Source: Actinacidiphila yanglinensis (lineage in GTDB: Bacteria; Actinomycetota; Actinomycetes; Streptomycetales; Streptomycetaceae). Taken from it: 64,000 nucleotides of DNA. The notes beneath the pieces were generated by a model that saw only the letters and a list, made by a program, of their open reading frames with translations, made no database searches and had not been told where the DNA came from. Positions 16,932-24,712 of this stretch are shown piece by piece. The translations under genes were made by a program, and so were the position numbers. Location: assembly GCF_900107965.1 (NCBI RefSeq), contig NZ_FNVU01000027.1, positions 62,001 through 126,000 on the forward strand. The letters run 5' to 3'. Position 1 is the stretch's first letter, and each line of letters starts with the position of its first letter.

Positions 16932-18718
16932 CGGCGCCTCCGGCGGCCGAGGGCGCGGGCGGCGGAGCGGGCGCCGCCGATCTGGTCGCGGTAGTCCAGC
17001 AGCCGCAGCGGCTGGTCGAAGGCGACCGCGGCCACGACCTGGTCACCGTACCGGGTCGCCCGGGTGTAGCGGGCGACGAAGCTTCCGGAGCGCAGGGAAC
17101 CCTCCACGATCTCGACGTCGGTGCCGAGGGCGGGGATGCCCACGGCCTGGATGCGCGTGCCGTGCTGCTCGGACCAGAAGCGCGGCACCGGGGTGAAGCG
17201 GGCTGCGCGGCCCGGCCCGCGCAGCAGGGAGTCCGCCGCGTGCTGGCCCATCTCGACAGCGTGGATGAGGTGTTCGACCCTGCGCGGGTGCTCGTCGAAG
17301 CGCGGGTTGGGCCAGCTGGCGACGTCGCCCGCGGCCACGATGTGCGGCAGGGTCCGCCCCCAGCGGTCGCGCACGTGGCAGGTGGGCGTGCAGCCGACCC
17401 CGTCGGAGAGGTCGATCCCGCTGCCGCGCAGCCACTCCACCCGCGGCACGCTGCCGAGGCCCAGCACGACGAAGTCGCAGGTGAGCACGGTGCCGTCGTC
17501 CAGGGACAGCCGCAGCACGTCGCCGTGGTCCTGCCAGTCCACCACCTCGCGGCCCAGATGGAGGGCGACCCCCGCCCGCGCCTGGATCCGGCCGACGACC
17601 TGGCCGACCCGCTCGCCCAGCACGCGGCGCAGCAGCGGCCCGCTGTGCGAGACCAGGCTGACGTCCATGCCCTGCAGGCGTGCGGTGCAGGCGAGTTCGC
17701 AGCCGACGAAGCCTCCCCCGATCACCACGACGTGCCCGGCCCCGGCGGCGTGCATCGCCTCGCGAACCGCCGCGGCGTCGGCCAGGGTGCGGATGGTGCG
17801 GACCCGCTCGCTGAACAGCGGTGCCTCCGGCAGGCGTTTGGCGTCGACCCCGGTGGCGACGACCAGCCCGTCGAAGGGCAGCCGCTCGCCGCCGCGCAGT
17901 TCGAGCGCCGAGGCGCGGAGGTCGAGGCCGATCACGCGGGTGTCCAGCAACCAGTGCGCGTCCAGGGCGTCGTCGGCGCGGAAGGCCAGGTCGTCGCCGT
18001 CGAGGTCGCCCGCGAGGTACTGCTTGGACAGCGGGGGGCGGCTGTAGGGACGGATCGGCTCCTCGCCCACGACGACGAGTTCGCCGTCGAAGCCGCGCTC
18101 GCGCAGGCGGGTCGCGGCGCTGAGCCCGGCCAGTCCCCCGCCGGCGACCACGATGCGGCGGCGGCCGGCCCGGGCGCCGGCGCCGCTGCGCAGCGCCGGC
18201 CCGGTCCGCTTGCGGCCGGGCGAGCCGCCGGGGGTCTGCCCGCCGCGGACCGCGATCGCCTGCATGGGGCAGCAGCGCGCCGCCTGCCGCGCCTGGGCGG
18301 CGAGTTCCGCGGGCACCGAGGCGGTGTAGTGCAGCGAGCCGCCCTGCGAGATCCGGAAGACCTCGGGCGCTTCCTGCTCGCAGATGCCGTAGATGTGGCA
18401 CCGGTTGTTGTCGACGCTGACCCGGATCGGCTCGGCCTCCGGGACGAGCGCGGGCCGCGGCGGCGGGAAGGCGTCGGTGCGCAGCGGTCCGGCGGGGGCG
18501 GGCGCGACGGGTGCGACGGGCGCGGGCAGGTGGCCCGCCGTCATGTGACCCACGTGGCCGGCCGCGACGCGACCCGCCGCGTGACCGGCGAGCGCGTGCC
18601 CCGGAGGCAGTTGCCCGGGTGGCGCCGCCGGGTACGGCGCCTGTGGGTAGGCCGCCTGCGGCGGTGCGGGCGGCAACGGCTGCGGGGGGCTCGGCAGTTG
18701 GTACGGCACGTGGGTCAT
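16928..18718 (-). CDS. Ferredoxin fused to an FAD-dependent NAD(P)H reductase, with Pro-rich head
   Basis: A 596-residue soluble electron-transfer protein. Residues 1-95 are Pro/Ala/Gly-rich with repeated GH pairs. Residues 96-158 are a small ferredoxin: Cys107-x5-Cys113 and Cys149-Cys150-Pro, the spacing of the [3Fe-4S] ferredoxins that serve actinobacterial P450s. From about residue 187 comes a rubredoxin/ferredoxin reductase (AlkT type): RRIVVAGGGLAGLSAATRLRE (FAD Rossmann), FDGLVVATG, VVVIGGGFVGCELACTARLQG (NAD(P)H Rossmann) and GRTLPHIVAAGDVASWPN. The fusion should carry electrons from NAD(P)H through FAD to its own cluster. ATG 18718 overlaps the stop of the heme membrane gene upstream (ATGA). 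Confidence 0.9.
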   Translation of the reverse strand: MTHVPYQLPSPPQPLPPAPPQAAYPQAPYPAAPPGQLPPGHALAGHAAGRVAAGHVGHMTAGHLPAPVAPVAPAPAGPLRTDAFPPPRPALVPEAEPIRVSVDNNRCHIYGICEQEAPEVFRISQGGSLHYTASVPAELAAQARQAARCCPMQAIAVRGGQTPGGSPGRKRTGPALRSGAGARAGRRRIVVAGGGLAGLSAATRLRERGFDGELVVVGEEPIRPYSRPPLSKQYLAGDLDGDDLAFRADDALDAHWLLDTRVIGLDLRASALELRGGERLPFDGLVVATGVDAKRLPEAPLFSERVRTIRTLADAAAVREAMHAAGAGHVVVIGGGFVGCELACTARLQGMDVSLVSHSGPLLRRVLGERVGQVVGRIQARAGVALHLGREVVDWQDHGDVLRLSLDDGTVLTCDFVVLGLGSVPRVEWLRGSGIDLSDGVGCTPTCHVRDRWGRTLPHIVAAGDVASWPNPRFDEHPRRVEHLIHAVEMGQHAADSLLRGPGRAARFTPVPRFWSEQHGTRIQAVGIPALGTDVEIVEGSLRSGSFVARYTRATRYGDQVVAAVAFDQPLRLLDYRDQIGGARSAARALGRRRRR

Positions 18719-19470
18719 CCGGCGGCTCCGAAGCGGTCGGTCACGCCGCGCCGTCTGAGCCTCGACCGGGACGGCAGCGCGCGGACCAGCAGCGCCAGCA
18801 GCACCGTCAGTGCCCCCGCGCCGACACCCACAGCGACGAGGTTGTCGTGCCGCGGCTCGGGGTGGACGAGGAACACGTGCAGCCAGATCAACGCGAATGC
18901 GACATAGGCGAATTGATGGAAGCGCAGCCAGCGGTGGTATCCGAGTCGTTGCTGGGCCCAGATCGCGCAGGCCACCGCGATGGCGAGTTCCGTGCCAAGA
19001 ATTCCGAATCCGACCGGGATGCGCTGCATTCCGCCGCTGAACGGGACGGTGAGCTCCTTCATTCCGATCCGCCAGACCGGCTGGTAGAGAAAGGTCATGC
19101 CGTGAATAGCCCCGAAGATCATGGCGGACAGCGCCAGGACCATGTGCGCGCCGTAGAACGTCGCACGGTTGACCGTGCGCTGCATGAACCGGAGCCTGAG
19201 CAGGACGCCGAGCACGACGGTGGCGACCATCAGCGCGTAGGCGATCAGCGCCGCGACCCGGGCGATCTTGTGCACCCCCACGTCGTAGGACACCTGGCGG
19301 TCGTACGCGTCCAGCGGCGAGCCCGGGATCGGGGTGCCGGAGGCGGCGAGCGCCGTGGGCGCCAGCGCGAGGGCGAGGGCGAGCAGGAGCAGCAGGGCGA
19401 GGAGCGCGACAGCGGCGGGCGGAGGGGTCCTGCGGGCGGGCGGCGGCCCGTGCGGCGGGGTGCTGGCCAT
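18715..19470 (-). CDS. Ferric-reductase-like transmembrane heme protein
   Basis: A 251-residue membrane protein with a signal-anchor-like first segment (about 18-42) and five further membrane helices. Two helices carry paired histidines: His108-x13-His122 (GAHMVLALSAMIFGAIHG) and His184-x12-His197 (FHQFAYVAFALIWLHVFL), the bis-heme pattern of the FRD/NOX/YedZ ferric-reductase-like domain. ATG at 19470 has AAGGAG at 8-bp spacing. It begins a three-gene operon with overlapping stops and starts; electrons from the ferredoxin-reductase fusion probably cross the membrane through this protein to an outer acceptor such as ferric iron or a periplasmic protein. Confidence 0.85.
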   Translation of the reverse strand: MASTPPHGPPPARRTPPPAAVALLALLLLLALALALAPTALAASGTPIPGSPLDAYDRQVSYDVGVHKIARVAALIAYALMVATVVLGVLLRLRFMQRTVNRATFYGAHMVLALSAMIFGAIHGMTFLYQPVWRIGMKELTVPFSGGMQRIPVGFGILGTELAIAVACAIWAQQRLGYHRWLRFHQFAYVAFALIWLHVFLVHPEPRHDNLVAVGVGAGALTVLLALLVRALPSRSRLRRRGVTDRFGAAG

Positions 19471-19831
19471 GTGCGTGAACTCCTTGTTCCACCACAATGG
19501 GACGAAAGGAGTGGAGTCCTGATACCGCGTCGGCCGGGAACTCGACGACGTCCGCCGTTATTCCCTGGTGTTTCCGTGGGCGAGCGGAATGGAACGACCC
19601 CCCGAAGGACGTTCTCCTTTGGCCGGAGACGCTACACCAACTCCCGGGCCCGGGCGAGCAGTCGAGGAATCTTCTCAGGTAGCCGATATGGGGCGGCCGC
19701 CACCGCCGGGTCGCGACGTGAGCAACACCACAGCGGCCAATTGCGTTTTCTTCCCGTGACCCGGGCGTGACCGCGCCGTTTTCCGTAGGCTGGTGACTTT
19801 GTGTGAGGAGGGTGGCCCGGTACCCCGCCGG
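19471..19831. other. Intergenic region, 361 bp
   Basis: Upstream of the redox operon and downstream of the SpoIIE-type phosphatase gene. No gene, no clear palindrome and no convincing -35/-10 pair were seen, although the operon promoter must be here. Confidence 0.5.
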
Positions 19832-21070
19832 TCAGAGCCGGGTGGCCAGCAGGGAGATGTCGTCCCGCTGGCCGGAGGGGTCGGCCATGGCGCGCAGCAG
19901 GCCCTCGGCGAGTTCGTCCGGCGGCAGCTCGCGCAGCTCGCGCACCGCCCGGACCAGCCGGTTCAGCCCGACGTCGATGTCCTCGCCGCGCCGCTCGATG
20001 AGGCCGTCGGTGTACATCACCAGGGTGTCCCCCTCGCGGTAGTCGACGGTGGCCTGCGGGCGCGGCACGTGCTCCACCCGCACGCCCAGCGGCGGGTCGG
20101 TGGCCTGGTCCAGCAACTCGTGGGAACCGTCGGCGTGCATGAGGACGGGCGGCGGGTGACCGGCGTTGCTGTACATCAGCAGCCGGCTGAACGGATAGAT
20201 CTGGCAGGCGAAGGTGGTGGTGGCCATGGCCCCCTCCTGGGCGCGCGCGTACAGGCCCAGCGCCTCCAGCGCGCCGCTGGGACCGTCGGCGACCCGGATC
20301 GCGGCGCTCAGCGCGCTGCGCAGCATGCCCATCACGCTGGCGGCCTCGACCCCGTGGCCCACCACGTCGCCCACCGACAGGGCCAACCGCCCGTCGGGCA
20401 GGTCGACCACGTCGTACCAGTCGCCGCAGGCGTTCATCCCCTCCAGCGCGGGCCGGTAGCACACCGCGACCTCGGGGTGCTCGGACAGGGCGGGGGTGGC
20501 GAGCATGGCCCGCTGGAGGGCCAGTGCGACGTCCTTGGTGCGCAGGGCGGACTCCTGGAGCGAGAGGTTGGCGCGCTGGAGTTCCTCCGCCCTGCTGAAG
20601 ATCTCGGCGCGGGGCGCCTCGTCGGTGCTCCCGTCGGCGACGCGCCGCTCGGTCCGGACGAACTCGGTGACGTCCTCGACGCGGTGCATGATCAGCTCCA
20701 CCCGCCCGTCGGGGCCGGTCACCGGCTGGTTGATGACGTTCCACCAGCGGGGCTCGAACCGGCCGGTGCGGTCCCGCCGGGGAAGCGCGTAGCGCTGCAT
20801 CAGCAGCATGCTCTTGCGGCCCGAGAAGAGCACGGCCTCCAGCGAGCCGCGCTGCACCTCGGCGCCGTCGGAGGCGGGGTCACCCGGGTCCGGCGGGTTG
20901 GCCTCGAAGAAGTTGCGGCCCAGCAGATCCGTCGCCGGGCGGCCGGTGACCTCCAGGTAGGCGTCGTTGACGGCGACGATCACCAGGTCGCGGTCGAGCA
21001 CGATGCATGGTGCGGGCAGCGCCGTGAACAGGGTCCGGTAGTCCAGCCCGTCGCCGCCTGCCTCCGCCAC
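19832..21070 (-). CDS. PAS-domain SpoIIE-type PP2C protein phosphatase
   Basis: A 412-residue cytoplasmic signalling protein. Residues 8-135 are a PAS domain (LFTALPAPCIVLDRDLVIVAVNDAYLEVTGRPATDLLGRNFFEANPP). A short coiled coil (EELQRANLSLQESAL) leads into the SpoIIE PP2C domain from about residue 190, with metal-binding aspartates in GDWYDVVDLPDGRLALSVGDVVGHG, YTDGLIERR and QRDDISLLATRL. In streptomycetes such enzymes dephosphorylate anti-anti-sigma factors. No sigma-factor gene lies nearby, so the partner is unknown. GTG at 21070 has GGGAGGGAC just upstream. Confidence 0.92.
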   Translation of the reverse strand: MAEAGGDGLDYRTLFTALPAPCIVLDRDLVIVAVNDAYLEVTGRPATDLLGRNFFEANPPDPGDPASDGAEVQRGSLEAVLFSGRKSMLLMQRYALPRRDRTGRFEPRWWNVINQPVTGPDGRVELIMHRVEDVTEFVRTERRVADGSTDEAPRAEIFSRAEELQRANLSLQESALRTKDVALALQRAMLATPALSEHPEVAVCYRPALEGMNACGDWYDVVDLPDGRLALSVGDVVGHGVEAASVMGMLRSALSAAIRVADGPSGALEALGLYARAQEGAMATTTFACQIYPFSRLLMYSNAGHPPPVLMHADGSHELLDQATDPPLGVRVEHVPRPQATVDYREGDTLVMYTDGLIERRGEDIDVGLNRLVRAVRELRELPPDELAEGLLRAMADPSGQRDDISLLATRL

Positions 21071-21267
21071 CGTCCCTCCCGTCTCGCTCGCCGCACGGCC
21101 CGGCCGCTCCGCCCGGCACGGGCGTCCCGCAAGTCAACCCCGACGGCCCGGCGTCCGGGTTCAGGCGCACAGGCGGCTCGCCCGGACAGCGGACAGCGGA
21201 ACGCCGGGCCGGGCCACGCCCGGCCCGATCCGGCCCCGCCGCGGTCACCCGCGGCCGGCGGCGACGG

Positions 21268-22476
21268 TCAGCCCCGGCCGGAGGCCGGCGCAGCCGCGGA
21301 CGATGTGGTGTCCGGGCGGCACAGGTGCACCGTGCCGTCGGGCCGCGCCGGGAAGGAGTGGTCGATCCGCCATCCCTGCTCCGCCGCGACGAACAGCACG
21401 GCCTGGGCGCCCACGCCGCGGAAGTGCCAGTTCCGCACCGCCACCCGGCGCAGGATCCGGCCGGACTCGTCGGCCCGGTAGCCCTTGTGCGGGTCCCGGG
21501 CGGTCTCGGTGCGGATCCGCTCGGGCAGGTGGGCCCGCAGGTGGGCGAGGTAGGCGTCCGCGCTGCCGCGCAGTTCGAGGGCGCGCATCCGCGGCAGGAA
21601 CACGAAGGTGAGCAGCGGCATCGCGAAGCGGCGCGGCAGCGGCCCCCACGGCGCCCCCCGGCCCGGTGCGGGAGCGTACGGGTCCGGCACGCCGGTGAGC
21701 GGCGGGGGCGGGATGAGCCGGAAGAGCTGCAGGGTCTCGGCCGGCTTCTTGGATGCCGCCCAGTCGACCGACCAGCCGCGCCGCTGGGCGAGTTGCTCGA
21801 CCGCCGCGGAGTCCAGCCCGCGGTAGTAGCGCACCGGCAGCTCGCAGGTGGCGCGACGGACGCCGCTGGGCGGGAGTTCGGACTCGGCCCAGCCGCTGCT
21901 CTTCTCGGCCTTGGCGAAGCACTCCGCGAAGCGGGCGTCGGTGAACGGCGCCCAGCTCTCGGCGCGGCCGCTCCACTCCGCGCGCAGCCGGCGCCAGGAG
22001 ATACCGGTCTTGACGAAACCGAACACGCCGTCCGACAGGCCGATGTTGGCGTTGGACCCGCTGTCGATGAAGATGACCGCGGCGAGCAGGGCGAGCGCGA
22101 TCAGCGCCCACACCGGTATGTAGACGAACTGCAGCACGAACTGGGCCGCCAGCCCGAACCGCGAGCGCCGCGGGGCCGCGGCGAACCCGCGCCGACCGGC
22201 CGGCTCCGGCTTGCGGTACGCCTCGGTGCCGCTCGGCACCCATCCCGCGCTCGGGGGCGCCTGGCCCGCTGCCGGCCCGGGGCCGCCGGCCTGCCCCGGC
22301 ACCTGGGGCGGGTGACCACCGGCGGGCGGTCCGTGGCCGCCGGGCGGCGGGCCGTACCCGCCGGGCCCGGGACCCTGTCCGGCCGGCGGGGCACCGTAGC
22401 CGGCGGCCGTTCGGGGGTCGGCTCCGGCGCCACCGGGTATGCCGTAGGGGCCCGGGCTCCCGGGAGGTGTGGTCAT
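21268..22476 (-). CDS. Pro/Gly-rich membrane protein of unknown function
   Basis: A 402-residue protein. Residues 1-100 are disordered and rich in Pro, Gly and Ala (GYGPPPGGHGPPAGGH). One strong membrane helix lies at about 109-137 (LAAQFVLQFVYIPVWALIALALLAAVIFI). The large C-terminal region (FTDARFAECFAKAEKSSGWAES..., RALELRGSADAYLAHLRAHLPERIRT..., AVRNWHFRGVGAQAVLFVAAEQGWRID) is soluble and mixed alpha/beta; its RNWHFRGVGA and GWRIDHSFP motifs look conserved but were not matched to a family. ATG at 22476 has AAGGAG at 5-bp spacing. Confidence 0.72.
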   Translation of the reverse strand: MTTPPGSPGPYGIPGGAGADPRTAAGYGAPPAGQGPGPGGYGPPPGGHGPPAGGHPPQVPGQAGGPGPAAGQAPPSAGWVPSGTEAYRKPEPAGRRGFAAAPRRSRFGLAAQFVLQFVYIPVWALIALALLAAVIFIDSGSNANIGLSDGVFGFVKTGISWRRLRAEWSGRAESWAPFTDARFAECFAKAEKSSGWAESELPPSGVRRATCELPVRYYRGLDSAAVEQLAQRRGWSVDWAASKKPAETLQLFRLIPPPPLTGVPDPYAPAPGRGAPWGPLPRRFAMPLLTFVFLPRMRALELRGSADAYLAHLRAHLPERIRTETARDPHKGYRADESGRILRRVAVRNWHFRGVGAQAVLFVAAEQGWRIDHSFPARPDGTVHLCRPDTTSSAAAPASGRG

Positions 22477-22841
22477 GGCTCTCCTTGTTCGCGTACAGGG
22501 GCCGCGCCGTCGGCCCGGTGGCGCGATACCTCTGCTGTGCGGAGCAGCCTAGTGCCGTAACCGGAAAGGTTCACCGGTTCGCGGCGCCCGGCACGACACC
22601 TGTCCCCCTGCCTCCGGCGGGTGGTGCCCCCGGCGTTGTCGGAGTCGCCCGGGTACGCCCGGTACGAGGGCGACCTCCCACTGGCCGGCGGCCGGGTGGT
22701 ACCCCCACCGCCTTGCGATGCACCGCACCGGACGCCGCGAACCAGGCGAACCTTTCCGGCCACGGGACCGGCGCCGTGACGGGCATCTGATCGTCCGTCA
22801 TGTCGTGCTTCCGTGGGGGCGCGTGCGGGCCGGGGGCCGCG
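22477..22841. other. Intergenic region, 365 bp, holding an inverted-repeat element
   Basis: Between two minus-strand genes. It holds the ~200-bp nested inverted repeat at 22561-22759. Short reading frames on both strands reflect the repeat and are not credible genes. Confidence 0.6.
22561..22759. repeat. Nested inverted-repeat element (MITE-like or structured RNA)
   Basis: The ends are near-perfect inverted repeats of 26-27 bp: 22561-22586 begins CCGGAAAGGTTCACCGGTTC and 22733-22759 is its complement with one substitution pair and a 1-bp insertion. A second repeat, GTCGCCC (22644-22650) and GGGCGAC (22668-22674), sits at the same centre of symmetry (about 22660). Between lie two copies of a GGTGGTxCCCCC motif. 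No target-site duplication is clear. Confidence 0.7.
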
Positions 22842-23654
22842 CTACACCAGCAGGCTCTCCAGCCGCGCCCGGATGTCGTCCTTGCCCTCCACCGCGCCCG
22901 GGACGAGCTTGCCTCGCTGCTGCGGGTCGCGGGTGAGCAGGTGCAGCCGGCCGCCCTTGCGGGCGAGCACCAGGTCGGTGCTCTCGCCGGCGATCTCGGC
23001 GGAGCCCTCCGCGGTGTACTCGGTCACCGTCAGCAGCGCCGCGCGCTCCGAGTCGCCGAGCAGGGCGCCGGTGTCCATGGCCGGGTCGGGATCGGCCGAC
23101 TGGCCGCGGGGCAGCCAGTCGAGGACCATGCGCAGCGCCTCGTCGAGCTGGTACAGGCCGATCTGGTGGACGCCGAGCGCGTCGATCCGCACCATCAGGC
23201 AGATCCGCTCGGGCTGCGGCATCAGCAGGATGCGCCACGGCTCCCCCGGGGAGGTGCCGGTCGTCCGGGCGTCGAGCACCCGGCGGGCCCGCTGCTGGAA
23301 CGCCACCGCGATGCCCAGGTCGCCGCGGACCTGGACCTGCTCGCCGGAGGACCCGGCCAGGAGCAGTTCGCGTGCCGCCAGCGAGCGGACCGCCTCGGCG
23401 AGTTCGTCCTCCGACGGGCGGGCCTCCAGGAAGTCCACGATGGCGTCCACGGCCGTCAGCTCGGCGATGGTGTAGGCGCCGAGCAGCACCGGTCCGGTGT
23501 CCACCAGGTTCACCACGGCCGTGACCAGCCCCGGCGGGACAGACGCCTCCCCCGGGCCGGGCGTGTGCGATGCGTCGGGAGGAACCGGCGGACCGGAAGG
23601 GGCCGCGGGGTCCGCCGGGTCCGGCGGGGGAACGTCGTGCTGCTCGTGGCTCAT
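22842..23654 (-). CDS. Protein of unknown function, second gene of a coupled pair
   Basis: A 270-residue soluble protein. The first 40 residues are Pro/Ala-rich. The rest is mixed alpha/beta: a helical stretch (AVDAIVDFLEARPSEDELAEAVRSLAARELLLA) followed by WRILLMPQPERICLMVRIDALGVHQIGLYQLDEALRMVLDWLP and a second half with ERAALLTVTEYTAEGSAEIAGESTDLVLARKGGRLHLLTR. ATG at 23654 overlaps the stop of the upstream gene (ATGA), so both are made together. No catalytic motif or family was recognised. Confidence 0.7.
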   Translation of the reverse strand: MSHEQHDVPPPDPADPAAPSGPPVPPDASHTPGPGEASVPPGLVTAVVNLVDTGPVLLGAYTIAELTAVDAIVDFLEARPSEDELAEAVRSLAARELLLAGSSGEQVQVRGDLGIAVAFQQRARRVLDARTTGTSPGEPWRILLMPQPERICLMVRIDALGVHQIGLYQLDEALRMVLDWLPRGQSADPDPAMDTGALLGDSERAALLTVTEYTAEGSAEIAGESTDLVLARKGGRLHLLTRDPQQRGKLVPGAVEGKDDIRARLESLLV

Positions 23655-24553
23655 GACAGCCCTTCCTTCCGCCACAGGTCGACGGCGGGAGATTCGTGCC
23701 GCTCGCGGAGGACCTCGGCGGCGCCGCGTGACGGCGCCTGGGTCACCCATACCTCGGAGTTGCCGAACAGTCCGCGCCCGCCCCTGCTGGAGAGCGCCTG
23801 CCCGAGCTCGCCGCTGAGGTCCGGCCGGTCCGGGGGCGGGAACCGGGCCGCCAGCTCCTGGTCCACGGCGGTGGTGTCGTCGCTCTGCTCGATCCGGCGC
23901 AGCGCCCGGGTCAGCGACGCAGCGACGGGAGGCGTCAGCGTCGTGGGCATCGCCACCACCGGCGACAGGTACATCGGGCGGCGCTCGGTCATCCGGGACA
24001 GGCCCCAGGGGCCGACGTTGCTGCCGGTGAACCGGTACACGAGGTAGTCCATCAGATGGCGCAGGTCGTCGAGGCTCGGCATCTTGCTCCCGCCGAAGGC
24101 CGCCGGGGTCTTCTCCAGCTGCACCCACGTGCCCTGCACGGTGCGGCCGTGCAGCTTCTCCCGCACGACGTGCCCGCGCATCCCGATGTCGGGGTAGAGC
24201 TTCTTGTCGATGTCGCGGTGGTGGCTGGACAGCCGGGGGTGGCTGCCCTTGCCGGTGCGCCATTTCTCGTACAGGTCGGGATCGTCCACCAGGACGTGGC
24301 CGCCGCGCAGCACGTCGCGCATCTGGGGGACCTGCAGCCCGTGCCGCTCCAGGTCGGCGAGGATCACCGCCTCCTCGGGGCTGAGGCGGCCCGCGGCCTT
24401 CACCAGCCCGCGGCGGTACTCCCCGGCACGCGCGGTGATCTCGATCATGAGCCGGACCCTGCGCCGGATCACGTCGGTCTGCGGGGTGCTGTCGGGGTCG
24501 GAAGCGGCATCGCCCGAGGTCGCGGCGGACGCCGGTGTCGGCTTGCCCTTCAT
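23651..24553 (-). CDS. Protein of unknown function, first gene of a coupled pair
   Basis: A 300-residue soluble protein with a polar head, then a helical region (DVIRRRVRLMIEITARAGEYRRGLVKAAGRLSPEEAVILADLERHGLQVPQMRDVLRGGHVLVDD) and a Trp/Gly-rich central part (GRTVQGTWVQLEKTPAAFGG, YLVYRFTGSNVGPWGLSRMTERRPMYLSP). The C-terminal third has two more helices and LFGNSEVWVTQAPSRGAAEVLRERHES. No signal peptide. ATG 24553 is the most likely start but lacks a clear ribosome site; an in-frame upstream start cannot be excluded. Family not recognised; it overlaps the next gene by 4 bp. Confidence 0.68.
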   Translation of the reverse strand: MKGKPTPASAATSGDAASDPDSTPQTDVIRRRVRLMIEITARAGEYRRGLVKAAGRLSPEEAVILADLERHGLQVPQMRDVLRGGHVLVDDPDLYEKWRTGKGSHPRLSSHHRDIDKKLYPDIGMRGHVVREKLHGRTVQGTWVQLEKTPAAFGGSKMPSLDDLRHLMDYLVYRFTGSNVGPWGLSRMTERRPMYLSPVVAMPTTLTPPVAASLTRALRRIEQSDDTTAVDQELAARFPPPDRPDLSGELGQALSSRGGRGLFGNSEVWVTQAPSRGAAEVLRERHESPAVDLWRKEGLS

Positions 24554-24654
24554 CTGGCCAGTACAGCACGACGGACGGCAACGCGCAGGGCAGCGCTCGC
24601 CCGGCGCGGAACCGCTGGCGCTGCAGACCCCCGGAACGCGCCGGGCGGCCATGC

Positions 24655-24699
24655 AACGCGAACGCCCCCGTCACGCGGTGTGACGGGGGCGTTCGCGTT
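24655..24699. terminator. Very strong hairpin after the GH92 operon
   Basis: A perfect 20-bp stem (24655-24674 and 24680-24699) with a 5-base loop GCGGT, between the GH92 stop (24713) and the next minus-strand gene (24553). It should end the GH92 operon transcript. Confidence 0.85.
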
Positions 24700-24712
24700 C
24701 AGCGGTCGTGCG

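Noticed and set aside
22473..22763. Minus-strand 96-codon frame over the inverted repeat
   Set aside because: It exists only because the palindrome lacks stops; sequence is Arg/Gly-rich, with no family and no ribosome site of note.
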